Source: Bog-950 sp046329535 (GTDB taxonomy: Bacteria; Bacteroidota; Bacteroidia; Chitinophagales; LD1). Taken from it: 64,000 nucleotides of DNA. Where the stretch lies: contig JAXLUN010000003.1 in the NCBI GenBank assembly GCA_046329535.1, forward strand, positions 434,001-498,000. The letters are read 5' to 3'. Positions 48,783-57,286 of the stretch are shown here, piece after piece (within the stretch, counting starts at the first letter, position 1; the number at the start of each line of letters is the position of its first letter). Position numbers and translations under genes: made by a program. The notes under the pieces are model-generated. The model was not told the origin of the DNA. It did no database searches and saw only the letters and a program-made list of their open reading frames with translations.

Positions 48783-49739
48783 ATGCTAGCAGATTACACA
48801 TCTACAGGAAATAAGGACACCCGCAGCGGCTTCGGTGCTGGGATTTTAGAACTGGGTAAAACCAATCCGGATGTTGTAGCACTTTGCGCTGACTTGGCAG
48901 GTTCATTAAAGCTTGATGCGTTTATTAAAGAATTTCCGGAGCGTTTTATTCAATGTGGCATTGCCGAAGCCAACATGATTGGTGTAGCAGCAGGCTTAAC
49001 CATAGGCGGTAAAATACCTTTTGCTACCACCTTTGCTAATTTTGCAACCGGGCGTGTATATGACCAAATTCGCCAAAGTGTAGCCTATAGCGGAAAAAAT
49101 GTAAAAATAGCGGCCTCCCATGCCGGTGTCACATTAGGCGAGGATGGTGCCACACACCAGATATTGGAAGATATTGGCTTAATGCAAATGCTGCCGGGCA
49201 TGGTGGTTATAAATCCTTGTGATTATAATCAGACCAAAGAAGCAACCATTGCATCTGCTGCGCATGTGGGTCCTGTTTACCTGCGCTTTGGTCGCCCTGT
49301 ATGGCCCATATTTATGCCCGAGGGAAGTTTTAGACTAGGTAAGGCTATTGTGATGAACGAAGGTAAAGATGTAACCATTTTCGCAACCGGTCATCTTGTT
49401 TGGAAAGCTGTAGAGGCTGCTCGTCAATTGGAATCTGAAGGGCTTTCGGTGGAGCTAATAAACATACATACCATCAAACCGCTCGATGAAGATGCCATTT
49501 TGAAATCGGTAGCAAAAACTAAATGTGCGGTGGTTTGTGAAGAGCATAATCGAATTGGAGGACTTGGTTCTTCAGTAGCCTTATTATTAGCTAAAGAATA
49601 TCCTACTCCGCTTGAATACGTAGCCGTGAATGATTCATTCGGACAAAGCGGAACTCCTGACCAACTAATGGCTAAGTACGGGCTAGATACCTCAGATGTA
49701 ATGGCTGCTGTTAAGCGAGTAATTGCACGCAAAAAGTAA
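48783..49739 (+). CDS. Transketolase, C-terminal subunit
   Basis: 318 residues. Seen: RSGFGAGILELGKTNPDVVALCADL about residues 13-37 in part, FIQCGIAEANMIGVAAGL about 57-74 with the catalytic Glu of thiamine diphosphate activation, PFATTFANFATGRVYDQIR about 80-98, SHAGVTLGEDGATHQ about 111-125 and the C-terminal EEHNRIGGLGSSVA. It is the pyrimidine-binding and C-terminal half of transketolase, matching the N-terminal subunit at 43405. It is placed right after the VWA pair, 18 bases downstream, so it may be cotranscribed with them rather than with its own partner. Confidence 0.93.
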   Translation: MLADYTSTGNKDTRSGFGAGILELGKTNPDVVALCADLAGSLKLDAFIKEFPERFIQCGIAEANMIGVAAGLTIGGKIPFATTFANFATGRVYDQIRQSVAYSGKNVKIAASHAGVTLGEDGATHQILEDIGLMQMLPGMVVINPCDYNQTKEATIASAAHVGPVYLRFGRPVWPIFMPEGSFRLGKAIVMNEGKDVTIFATGHLVWKAVEAARQLESEGLSVELINIHTIKPLDEDAILKSVAKTKCAVVCEEHNRIGGLGSSVALLLAKEYPTPLEYVAVNDSFGQSGTPDQLMAKYGLDTSDVMAAVKRVIARKK

Positions 49740-49792
49740 TTTGGTTTTAAACCTTTCATTATTTTTTGGGTCGTAAAGGCAACCCCAAAGCT

Positions 49793-50359
49793 ATGACCGA
49801 CAGAGAAATTCTTGATCTTTTTCATTCCGGCTCCGGCAAAGAGCGGGCGTTCACTTTACTGATTGAGCAATATCAGCAGAAGGTGTACTGGCATATACGC
49901 AGAATGGTCAAAGACCATGACGATGCGAATGATGTCATGCAAAATACTTTTTTGAAGGTCTGGAAAGGCTTAGAAAATTTCAGAGCCGACTCACAGCTTT
50001 TTACCTGGCTATACCGCATTGCTACTAATGAGACTATTACGTTTATCAACATAAGAACCAAGAAAGCAACTATTTCATTTGACTCAAATAATGTTGGTGA
50101 TGAAGAGAATGATTATTCTCCTTCAAACTATTTAAAAGGTGATGCTAATCCGATTGATGGCGAAGATATACAGGCACGTTTACAAAAAGCAATTGACAGC
50201 CTGCCCGACAAGCAAAAAATGGTATTTAATCTTCGTTACTACGATGAAATGCCCTACGAGCAGATGAGTGAAATTTTAGGGACCACCGAAGGAGCCTTAA
50301 AAGCCAGCTATCATCATGCGGCTCAAAAAATTGAAAAATATTTGCTGGCAGGTCATTAA
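49793..50359 (+). CDS. ECF-type RNA polymerase sigma factor
   Basis: 188 residues from the ATG at 49793. Region 2: DANDVMQNTFLKVWKGLENF about 42-61 and FTWLYRIATNETITFI; region 4: LPDKQKMVFNLRYYDEMPYEQM and the helix-turn-helix EILGTTEGALKASYHHAAQKI near 155-175. Standard architecture and length for an extracytoplasmic-function sigma factor. It heads a three-gene unit with a membrane protein that probably is its anti-sigma factor and a Spy-like periplasmic protein, an arrangement seen in other Bacteroidota; envelope stress control is inferred. Confidence 0.92.
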   Translation: MTDREILDLFHSGSGKERAFTLLIEQYQQKVYWHIRRMVKDHDDANDVMQNTFLKVWKGLENFRADSQLFTWLYRIATNETITFINIRTKKATISFDSNNVGDEENDYSPSNYLKGDANPIDGEDIQARLQKAIDSLPDKQKMVFNLRYYDEMPYEQMSEILGTTEGALKASYHHAAQKIEKYLLAGH

Positions 50360-50393
50360 ACCTTTTGAGAACTGATTAGTCACACTCAGCAAA

Positions 50394-51155
50394 ATGAAAC
50401 GGAACGCAGAAATATTAAAGGAACTGAATACGGTAGCCCCCGTATTGGCCGCTATAGAAAGAAAGAACTTCTATTCAGTTCCTGAAGGGTATTTCGATAC
50501 ATTCAAATTGAATCTGCTTGATCTGATAGATAATCAAACTTTTCAGGAAGAACTAAAAACAATAGCGCCTGATTTATTGAAACTTGATAGAGTTAACTCA
50601 CTCGAAGTTCCTTCACCATACTTTCATACTTTTTCTGCTAAGCTGCTGAAGAAAATTCGTCACGAAGAATTAGCTGAGATAGCTCCGCAACTTGCCGGTC
50701 TGCAAAAAAACTACAAAACTGATGTGCCCGCCAACTATTTTGCCTCATTTCCCCAAAGAATGATAGCCCGTATTAACGCAGAACAAAAGACCACTGAGTT
50801 ATCGGGAACTCCTGTATGGCTGATTCAGATAAATGCAATGGTGGAAGATGTATTCAGTGTATTTTTTAAACCAAAATATGCTATAGCATTTGCAGGGTTG
50901 GCTTCTACCATTCTGGTTGCCGTTATGTTTTTTACTCAGGTAGAACAGCAATGCAGTGATTTAGATTGCAAAATGGCGAAGTTGAGTGATCAGGAACTGA
51001 GTACTTATTTAGATGCCCATACCGATGAGGTTTTAGACGAAGTTTTTGAAAATACCGACCTGAACGAGTTTACTAATGAACAAAGTTCAGATGGAATAAA
51101 AGAAGCTCTGTCAAATTTGACAGATGAAGAATTAAACAATGCTATACTAGATTAA
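50394..51155 (+). CDS. Single-pass membrane protein with three internal repeats, putative anti-sigma factor
   Basis: 253 residues. The N-terminal cytoplasmic part (about 1-125) has three copies of a 40-residue repeat with the core EL..IAP.L..L.R.N...VP..YF..F...LL..I (near 8-40, 52-85 and 93-125). One membrane helix about 160-178 (AIAFAGLASTILVAVMFF), then an acidic C-terminal tail. Located between an ECF sigma gene and a Spy-like gene, so I infer an anti-sigma factor whose repeats hold the sigma protein; the fold does not look like the usual zinc-containing anti-sigma domain. Family not named. Confidence 0.75.
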   Translation: MKRNAEILKELNTVAPVLAAIERKNFYSVPEGYFDTFKLNLLDLIDNQTFQEELKTIAPDLLKLDRVNSLEVPSPYFHTFSAKLLKKIRHEELAEIAPQLAGLQKNYKTDVPANYFASFPQRMIARINAEQKTTELSGTPVWLIQINAMVEDVFSVFFKPKYAIAFAGLASTILVAVMFFTQVEQQCSDLDCKMAKLSDQELSTYLDAHTDEVLDEVFENTDLNEFTNEQSSDGIKEALSNLTDEELNNAILD

Positions 51156-51176
51156 ACCGATTTAAATTACAATACA

Positions 51177-51671
51177 ATGAAAACGATGAAGACGAATTTG
51201 AAAAACCTGGCACTAGTGCTTATAACCACTGTTTGGGGAGTATCAGCTTTTGCACAAGGGCCACAGGAACCGCCAAAAGGCAATAAAGCTGACCGGATAG
51301 AAGCACTTCGCATTGCATTTATCAGTGAAAAACTAAATCTAACTCCTGCGGAAGCACAGAATTTCTGGCCTGTTTATAATCAGTATAGAAACGATATGGA
51401 AACACTTCGTAAAAACTTTAAACAAGGGCCGGATATACAACCTACTGCAGAACAGCAACTGGATATGGAGCAGAAAAAACTGGACTTGAAAAAGAAATAT
51501 AAAAATCAGTTTGAAGGAGCGTTGGGAAAAACCAAGTTGAATCAACTGTATAATCTGGAACATGAGTTTCACGAAAAATTGAAAGAAATGCGCGACCAGC
51601 GCCAACAGCAAAAAGGTAACAATCCTGGCCCTGGACCAAATGGAGGAGGAAGACCTGGAGGAAGATTTTGA
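51177..51671 (+). CDS. Spy/LTXXQ-like periplasmic protein
   Basis: 164 residues with a signal peptide (about 1-26, ending in FAQG). The mature protein is helical and strongly charged: IAFISEKLNLTPAEAQNFWPVYNQY about 43-67 has the LTxxQ-type motif of the Spy/CpxP/ZraP chaperone and metal-sensor group, followed by KKKLDLKKKYKNQF-like helices. The C-terminal 25 residues are Gly, Pro, Gln and Asn rich, ending GGGRPGGRF. Inferred: periplasmic chaperone or stress sensor controlled by the upstream sigma factor. The gene closes this unit with a strong terminator. Confidence 0.82.
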   Translation: MKTMKTNLKNLALVLITTVWGVSAFAQGPQEPPKGNKADRIEALRIAFISEKLNLTPAEAQNFWPVYNQYRNDMETLRKNFKQGPDIQPTAEQQLDMEQKKLDLKKKYKNQFEGALGKTKLNQLYNLEHEFHEKLKEMRDQRQQQKGNNPGPGPNGGGRPGGRF

Positions 51672-51690
51672 TATCTTGAATATATTACTG

Positions 51691-51727
51691 AAAAAGCACT
51701 TCGGGGATCCCTCGAAGTGCTTTTTTT
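51691..51727 (+). terminator. Rho-independent terminator
   Basis: AAAAAGCACTTCG (51691-51703) pairs with CGAAGTGCTTTTT (51713-51725), followed by further T residues. It ends the sigma/anti-sigma/Spy-like transcript. Confidence 0.9.
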
Positions 51728-51783
51728 TATTGCTAACCTGCACCTTGATTAAATCATTTATTTTTCGCCTCAAACAAAATGGA

Positions 51784-53850
51784 ATGAAAAAGGTATTTCT
51801 GTTAGCATTGGCAATCAATCTTATAACTGCAAAGTTAACTGCGCAGCAACCATTGAAATATTGCGGGACAGATGAAGTGTCCTGGGAGTTTTATCAAAAC
51901 CATCCTGACTTGCAATCTCTAATGCTGGCAAACCGGGCTGAACTAAAAAGTTTTACGCAGAATTATATTTCCTCTTTATCCGGAAGAGCCAATCCCGATT
52001 CATTGTATATTATTCCCGTAGTTTTTCATGTTATTCATACCTATGGGACTGAAAACATTTCTGATGCTCAGATAATGAGCGGCCTGAAAGTGCTAAACTG
52101 GAATTTCAGAAAACAAAATCCGGATACATCGTCTATAGTATCAGCATTTCAATCTATTGCAGCCGACTGTGAAATTGAATTCCGACTTGCTCATTTAGAC
52201 CCTAATGGAAATTGTACAAGTGGCATTAACCGTATTGCATCACCTGCAACCTCTATAGGCGACCATCGAGTAAAAGACTTTATTCACTGGGATCCGTCCA
52301 AATATCTCAATATATATGTTGTAAAGAGTATTGCCAATTTAGCCGGGCATTGCCTTATGCCTGATCAGGCAGCTGCAAAACCGGAATGGGACGGCATGGT
52401 AGTGGCCAATGACTATGTCGGAGATATTGGAACTTCCAGCGATTTGAGTTCGGTGGTTTTGGCTCATGAAGCAGGACATTACCTCAATCTGTTTCACATT
52501 TGGGGAGGAAACAACGTGCCCTATTATTACTATCTACCTGTGGGTCAGGCAAGCAATTGCAATGTAGGTGATGATGTAGATGATACTCCGCCTACTCAGG
52601 GTTGGGGCACTTGCAATCTGAACGCAGCTTCATGCGGCAATACGGTAGATAATGTTCAGAATGCAATGGACTACAGCTATTGCAATTTTATGTTTACACA
52701 GGGGCAACGCCAGCGAATGCGTGCAACTCTAAACTCGACAATGGCAGGCCGAAATAATCTGATAACAGCGCAGAATCTGTCAACCACAGGAGTAAACCTG
52801 ACCAGTCTTTGCAAGGCTAATTTTAATATAGAACAGCGGGTGGCCTGCGTAGGAGACTCCATTCAGTTTTCAGATCAGAGTATAGCAACCCCGGATAGCT
52901 GGCTATGGAACTTTGGTGACGGCAACACTTCTACCGAACAGAATCCGAAATATGCTTATGCCGCAGATGGAGATTACACAGTAACCCTTATGGCAACCAA
53001 AGGTGGAACAACATTAACCAGCGACCCTGTTCTTGTTCATATAAACTACTCTATTTCAGGCACCCCTTATTATGTGCAGGATTTTGAAACTATCAGCAAT
53101 ATTGGCACATCACAGTTGTTCCCAACTACAGATAACGGACAGCTTGTATTCAATCTTTCAGCGCTTTCACAGGGATATAAAAGCACACGCTCTGCAGTAT
53201 TGCGGATTCCGGATACAACTGTTGTTTACGCAGGTAGAACCACTCTGATTTCACCGACAATCAATTTGAACAACACACTACTACCCAACTTTTCTTTCCG
53301 CTATGCTTGTACCCAAAAGATGTTGAACAGTAATGACCAGCTGGAAGTATTTATATCGAATGATTGCGGAAAAACATGGATTTCAAAAGGCAAAAAAAAT
53401 AGCTCTTCTTTACGAACTACTTTGTCGGTTGAAACTGATCCGGATTGGGCCCCCTTGGATTCCACCCAATGGAAACCATTTACATTTTCAATACCAGCCT
53501 CACACAGCGTTTCCGGATTTATGTTTAAAATAGAACTAACTAATTACTCAGGCAATGCATACTACCTTGATAATATCAATGTGAACGCATCAGCTTACAA
53601 CGGCATACAAAAAGTTATTTCTGACGAGGTGGATTTAGTTCCTAATCCATCCTCAGATTTGATAGTATTGAACGGATTGCCGGAAACTATGACCTACCAG
53701 ATAACGGATGTAAACGGAAATGTATATTCCGATAATCAAACTATTCGTGACTTGCAGATGGTGGATGTAACCCAATTACCGACAGGCATCTACCTGATTA
53801 AACTTGAAAATGAAACTTCTTTTTGTGTAAAGCGGTTCTTAAAATACTAA
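51784..53850 (+). CDS. Secreted M43-family metalloprotease with PKD domain and T9SS sorting domain
   Basis: 688 residues from the ATG at 51784, which gives a signal peptide (MKKVFLLALAINL..., about 1-21); the longer in-frame start at 51640 overlaps the terminator and is rejected. Seen: VVFHVIHTYG near 80-89, the zinc motif HEAGHYLNLFH (His228) followed by WGG, and the Met-turn region AMDYSYCNFMFTQGQ: the pappalysin (M43) cytophagalysin type. Then a PKD domain (SWLWNFGDGNTSTEQNP), a beta-sandwich region (about 420-600) and a T9SS sorting domain (VDLVPNPSSDL ... GIYLIKL). Role: extracellular protein degradation. Confidence 0.92.
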   Translation: MKKVFLLALAINLITAKLTAQQPLKYCGTDEVSWEFYQNHPDLQSLMLANRAELKSFTQNYISSLSGRANPDSLYIIPVVFHVIHTYGTENISDAQIMSGLKVLNWNFRKQNPDTSSIVSAFQSIAADCEIEFRLAHLDPNGNCTSGINRIASPATSIGDHRVKDFIHWDPSKYLNIYVVKSIANLAGHCLMPDQAAAKPEWDGMVVANDYVGDIGTSSDLSSVVLAHEAGHYLNLFHIWGGNNVPYYYYLPVGQASNCNVGDDVDDTPPTQGWGTCNLNAASCGNTVDNVQNAMDYSYCNFMFTQGQRQRMRATLNSTMAGRNNLITAQNLSTTGVNLTSLCKANFNIEQRVACVGDSIQFSDQSIATPDSWLWNFGDGNTSTEQNPKYAYAADGDYTVTLMATKGGTTLTSDPVLVHINYSISGTPYYVQDFETISNIGTSQLFPTTDNGQLVFNLSALSQGYKSTRSAVLRIPDTTVVYAGRTTLISPTINLNNTLLPNFSFRYACTQKMLNSNDQLEVFISNDCGKTWISKGKKNSSSLRTTLSVETDPDWAPLDSTQWKPFTFSIPASHSVSGFMFKIELTNYSGNAYYLDNINVNASAYNGIQKVISDEVDLVPNPSSDLIVLNGLPETMTYQITDVNGNVYSDNQTIRDLQMVDVTQLPTGIYLIKLENETSFCVKRFLKY

Positions 53851-53855
53851 ATCAG

Positions 53856-55475
53856 TTAAAGAGATATCTTTAAGAGAAACAATTTCTCACATACGGTTTG
53901 TCGTGTAGTCGGATTCAAAAATTTACCGTTCAATCTAGAAATTGGGAAACTGATTCTTTCTTGAATAATCTCTAAAGGAATTTTCTCAGCCCGAATACTG
54001 GACAAACCTTCCGGGCCGGTGATAACGAATAGTTTTTGTTTTTTATCTAGATACTTTTTCAAATCTTCAGGTTTCCAAAACTCTGCGGCTTGCATTTGTT
54101 GCGCATAAAAAACCGTTGAAAAAGCTATCGTTGATTTATAGGCTATGTAACTGATATTTTCGTCACTGTGCTGCCTCATGTATTTGCCAAAATCTGCCTG
54201 TGGCTGATACTTTAATATCTCCGGATAGTAAAATCCGCTCAGCAATATATTGAAACAGACAATTGCAAAACCGGAAGTATAAATCCAGTTTTTTGTTTTT
54301 AAGAAAACTACGCACGTGAGTAATACCGCAATCACCAAAAATGAAAGCGATAACAAATCAAAACCCATAAAAGCATACTGGCAAAACAACGCCCCAGGCA
54401 ACAATGCAATAATCAAAATACCCTGAAGAGCGTACATATATTTACCCAACTTTGCATCCAACGGTAGCTCGTGATAATAAACTGATGCGATTACTGCTGC
54501 CAATGGGAAAACAACAAAAATATAATGCGGTAACTGGTATTGGGATAAAGAGAGAGCCAGCAACATCAAACTAAAACCGCTTATTGAAGCAATTTCAGTA
54601 TTCAATACTTGAGAGAATCGTGTTTTCAGTAAGTTTCCTATTGACCTCATCCAGCCAATAAACAAGAAAACGCTCCAAGGTAAAAAAGCCCAAGCCATGC
54701 TGTGTACTAGAAAAAATGTATCCGGGTGATTGTTCCATTCATTCTCCCCGGTTATACGTCCGAAACTTTGTGTCCAGAAATAGAATTTAAGTCCCCTTAC
54801 ACCAAACTGATTATATAGACCTACACACATAGGTATAAGCAATAGAGCGATAATTATAAACGCCAATATGATGCGTGAATCAAACAACTTATTCAGTTTT
54901 TGTTTCCAAAGTAATTGTGGCATCAGAGCCGCCCCCGTAGCAATAATTGCAACCGGACCTTTTGCTAACAACGCTAAAGAAAGCCCTAAACTACCCCAAT
55001 ACAGGTTCCTTGTCTTTGAGGTTTCGAAAAACTCAGTCCATTGCCAAACAGACCACATGACGGCACCCATTAAGATGGTGTCGGTCCGTACATCGTTCGT
55101 AATTAAAAAGAGTGCCTGAGAGGTTGCCAGCATGATAGCCGCAGTTTGTGCTACTCGCTGACTATAATAAATGAGAGTGAAACGATAAGTAGAATAAATT
55201 CCAATTAAAGCGAACAGTATGGATGGAAGTTTGTAAGAGAAATTGCTGATACCTAACAAATAGAAACTAAGCGAGTTGAGCCAGAAAAGTAAAGGTGGCT
55301 TATCCAGATAATCGTGATTACTACAATATAACTGCAGCAAATGATTGCTGCTTAACATTTCCCAGCTCATTTGTGCGTATTGGGCAGCATCAACATCCAT
55401 AACATCCAATCGCATACTTAGCGCGTACGCTAGAAAAGTGAAGCTTAGTAAAAGGTAAAAACCGGTTTTAGACAA
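53856..55475 (-). CDS. ArnT-like glycosyltransferase (GT39/PMT family)
   Basis: 539 residues with a TTG start at 55475; no ATG exists before residue 21, and starting later would lose the first membrane helix. Seen: LDVMDVDAAQYAQMSWEML about residues 23-41 with the acidic residues of the first periplasmic loop, YLDKPPLLFWLNSL about 57-70 typical of ArnT/PMT_2 enzymes, and about 11-12 membrane helices to residue 420, then a periplasmic C-terminal domain. Known: transfer of a sugar from a polyprenyl-phosphate donor to lipid A or protein. Acceptor unknown. Ends 5 bases before the convergent protease gene. Confidence 0.85.
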   Translation of the reverse strand: MSKTGFYLLLSFTFLAYALSMRLDVMDVDAAQYAQMSWEMLSSNHLLQLYCSNHDYLDKPPLLFWLNSLSFYLLGISNFSYKLPSILFALIGIYSTYRFTLIYYSQRVAQTAAIMLATSQALFLITNDVRTDTILMGAVMWSVWQWTEFFETSKTRNLYWGSLGLSLALLAKGPVAIIATGAALMPQLLWKQKLNKLFDSRIILAFIIIALLLIPMCVGLYNQFGVRGLKFYFWTQSFGRITGENEWNNHPDTFFLVHSMAWAFLPWSVFLFIGWMRSIGNLLKTRFSQVLNTEIASISGFSLMLLALSLSQYQLPHYIFVVFPLAAVIASVYYHELPLDAKLGKYMYALQGILIIALLPGALFCQYAFMGFDLLSLSFLVIAVLLTCVVFLKTKNWIYTSGFAIVCFNILLSGFYYPEILKYQPQADFGKYMRQHSDENISYIAYKSTIAFSTVFYAQQMQAAEFWKPEDLKKYLDKKQKLFVITGPEGLSSIRAEKIPLEIIQERISFPISRLNGKFLNPTTRQTVCEKLFLLKISL

Positions 55476-55505
55476 ATAAGTTTGATTAAATTATTCAATA
55501 TGATA

Positions 55506-56423
55506 CTAGCCTTGATTTTTTCTAAATCTACTTTGTCTAGTCTCCTTTATCTCTCTAATTATTTCGGGGATCGGAATTTGAAATCCAACTAGTCCGTAGT
55601 ACTCAAAAAAACCAAAGTCGTGGTTGGCCCGAATAGGTTGTTCATTATGAATAAGGACATCAGGCAGTCCTATATAGCCGCCTTTAACTTCAAATCCAAC
55701 AAAACCCCATTTCCAAAATTCAAATCGAGGTCCTGTGTGTGCCGCAATACAATAACCTGATAGATGGAACTTGTTGTCTGTACGATCATTTAATATGGTA
55801 ACATCAGTTTTGGTAATTACAAAAAAACCACCCAAACCGAAATTCCATTTTAACCAAACCTTTTTCTTGTAAATATTAAGACAAGGCAGAAGGTAACCAA
55901 CATCGAGTGATACTAAATTTAACCCATTAGTGTGTTCAAAGCGGAGAAGGTCAGAAGAAACTACAACCGTATCGTGTAAATAACTCCCACCATACTTTGC
56001 CGAAACAGCGGGATTGATTACACCAGATAGAACTGCACGCTGATTAGCATCCATTACATACTTGAGATGGTCAATGCCAAGAGAAAAATGTAACCTGCCT
56101 GTAACAAAATAACCAGCTCGAAAACAATATTGAGGGATAGATATATTAACTGGATTAAAGTAAGTATTAAAGGTAAACTTTGACGGTCGGTCGTGTGCCG
56201 TAATATTGTAAAAGGTTAAATCATAATCTGCTCCTTTAAAATGTATACTACTTCGTGAAAAATACTCTCGATTATAGCCCCATTGTATGTATAAAGAACC
56301 TTTGTTTGAAGATTCTTTTCGCCATGCTATTCTATTCTCACTTTTTAAAGAATCCGATGGCTCTCTTGCGGGAAGTAGATTAATGAAACATACTAAGGAA
56401 AAAAGAATCAGATTTTTTAGCAT
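55506..56423 (-). CDS. Outer-membrane beta-barrel-like protein, unknown
   Basis: 305 residues from the ATG at 56423, which yields a signal peptide (MLKNLILFSLVCFINLLPA) and avoids overlap with the preceding gene (an in-frame start at 56519 would overlap it by 67 bases). The mature sequence is rich in alternating aromatic strands (SLYIQWGYNREYF, YCFRAGYFVTGRLHFSLGI, VWLKWNFGLGGFFVI, FVGFEVKGGYIGLP, FFEYYGLVGFQI), as in small outer-membrane barrels. No specific family recognised. Follows the SRD5A-like gene on the same strand after 29 bases. Confidence 0.75.
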   Translation of the reverse strand: MLKNLILFSLVCFINLLPAREPSDSLKSENRIAWRKESSNKGSLYIQWGYNREYFSRSSIHFKGADYDLTFYNITAHDRPSKFTFNTYFNPVNISIPQYCFRAGYFVTGRLHFSLGIDHLKYVMDANQRAVLSGVINPAVSAKYGGSYLHDTVVVSSDLLRFEHTNGLNLVSLDVGYLLPCLNIYKKKVWLKWNFGLGGFFVITKTDVTILNDRTDNKFHLSGYCIAAHTGPRFEFWKWGFVGFEVKGGYIGLPDVLIHNEQPIRANHDFGFFEYYGLVGFQIPIPEIIREIKETRQSRFRKNQG

Positions 56424-56452
56424 TATAGAAAATGATAGCCAAATATATTCCA

Positions 56453-57220
56453 TTAAAGCACACCAGGGATTACCGCCATTCGATCCTTTGGATAATCTGA
56501 AAACTTTTGACGATACCATTTGTGATGGTCAAGAGTACGGGGCACCAGATTTACAAAAGTCCATAGAGCAAAACTATAAGCAGGCAGAGTACCTATGAGG
56601 AAGGCAAAGCCAAACCACTCTACAATTTCGCCAAAATGATTGGGGCATGACACATATTTAAACAGAAAACCGGATGGTATTTTGTATCCTGTTTCGCCTG
56701 GCTTACGAAGGTTGATTAGCATATTGTCACTTTTTACATTGATAAACACTCCGGTAAAAAACAAGACTATGCCAATAAAAAAACGCGGGGTTAAAAAGTA
56801 AGTATCAATGTAATTGCCATTAATGTTACCTAGGTAATAACCGATAATAAACGTGTTGCAGAAATTAAAGAGGACGGCCGAGGTGCAGATAACCAAAGGC
56901 ATTTTTTTCCCCTGCGTGCGTGTGCGAAACGGAAATATATATGACCGGTATATATAGTGGGCCATATACAAACCATAGAACAGGTAGCTGGCATTGGTCT
57001 TAATCAAAATGCCGGTAAAAAACCAGTAGCTGATAAAGAACGGAGCAACACCTTCCTGAATCATCCAGCCTAATTGATTCGATATCATAGGCCCCCAACC
57101 AGCAGTTGAATGGCGGCCATAAGGAGCAGTTTTTTTTAGCAGAAAAGGAAACGCAATAAAGCCAAGTGCTATCCAGAAGTAAAGTATATACGTGTAAAAT
57201 TGAGTTGTTATAAATGGCAT
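56453..57220 (-). CDS. Steroid 5-alpha-reductase (SRD5A)-like membrane enzyme
   Basis: 255 residues with about six membrane helices. Seen: APYGRHSTAGWGPMISNQLG about residues 32-51 and, near the end, LFKYVSCPNHFGEIVEWFGFA about 186-206, then TLDHHKWYRQKFSDYPKDR. The PYGRxxxxGWG and SCPNxFGEIxEW motifs with the terminal H.WY...F.DYPK.R are what I know from 3-oxo-5-alpha-steroid 4-dehydrogenase family members. Expected reaction: NADPH-dependent reduction of a conjugated double bond in a steroid or other isoprenoid/lipid enone. Bacterial substrate unknown. Confidence 0.88.
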   Translation of the reverse strand: MPFITTQFYTYILYFWIALGFIAFPFLLKKTAPYGRHSTAGWGPMISNQLGWMIQEGVAPFFISYWFFTGILIKTNASYLFYGLYMAHYIYRSYIFPFRTRTQGKKMPLVICTSAVLFNFCNTFIIGYYLGNINGNYIDTYFLTPRFFIGIVLFFTGVFINVKSDNMLINLRKPGETGYKIPSGFLFKYVSCPNHFGEIVEWFGFAFLIGTLPAYSFALWTFVNLVPRTLDHHKWYRQKFSDYPKDRMAVIPGVL

Positions 57221-57286
57221 AGATGTATAAGAAAATTAACTACCTCTTAATAAATGCAATTCTGAATAACTACGTATCAACACGTT

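Noticed and set aside
51640..51783. N-terminal extension of the M43 protease gene
   Set aside because: The extension overlaps the 3' end of the Spy-like gene and the terminator hairpin at 51691-51727; the ATG at 51784 begins a normal signal peptide.
56424..56519. N-terminal extension of the barrel-like gene at 55506
   Set aside because: It would overlap the SRD5A-like gene by 67 bases and bury the signal peptide.
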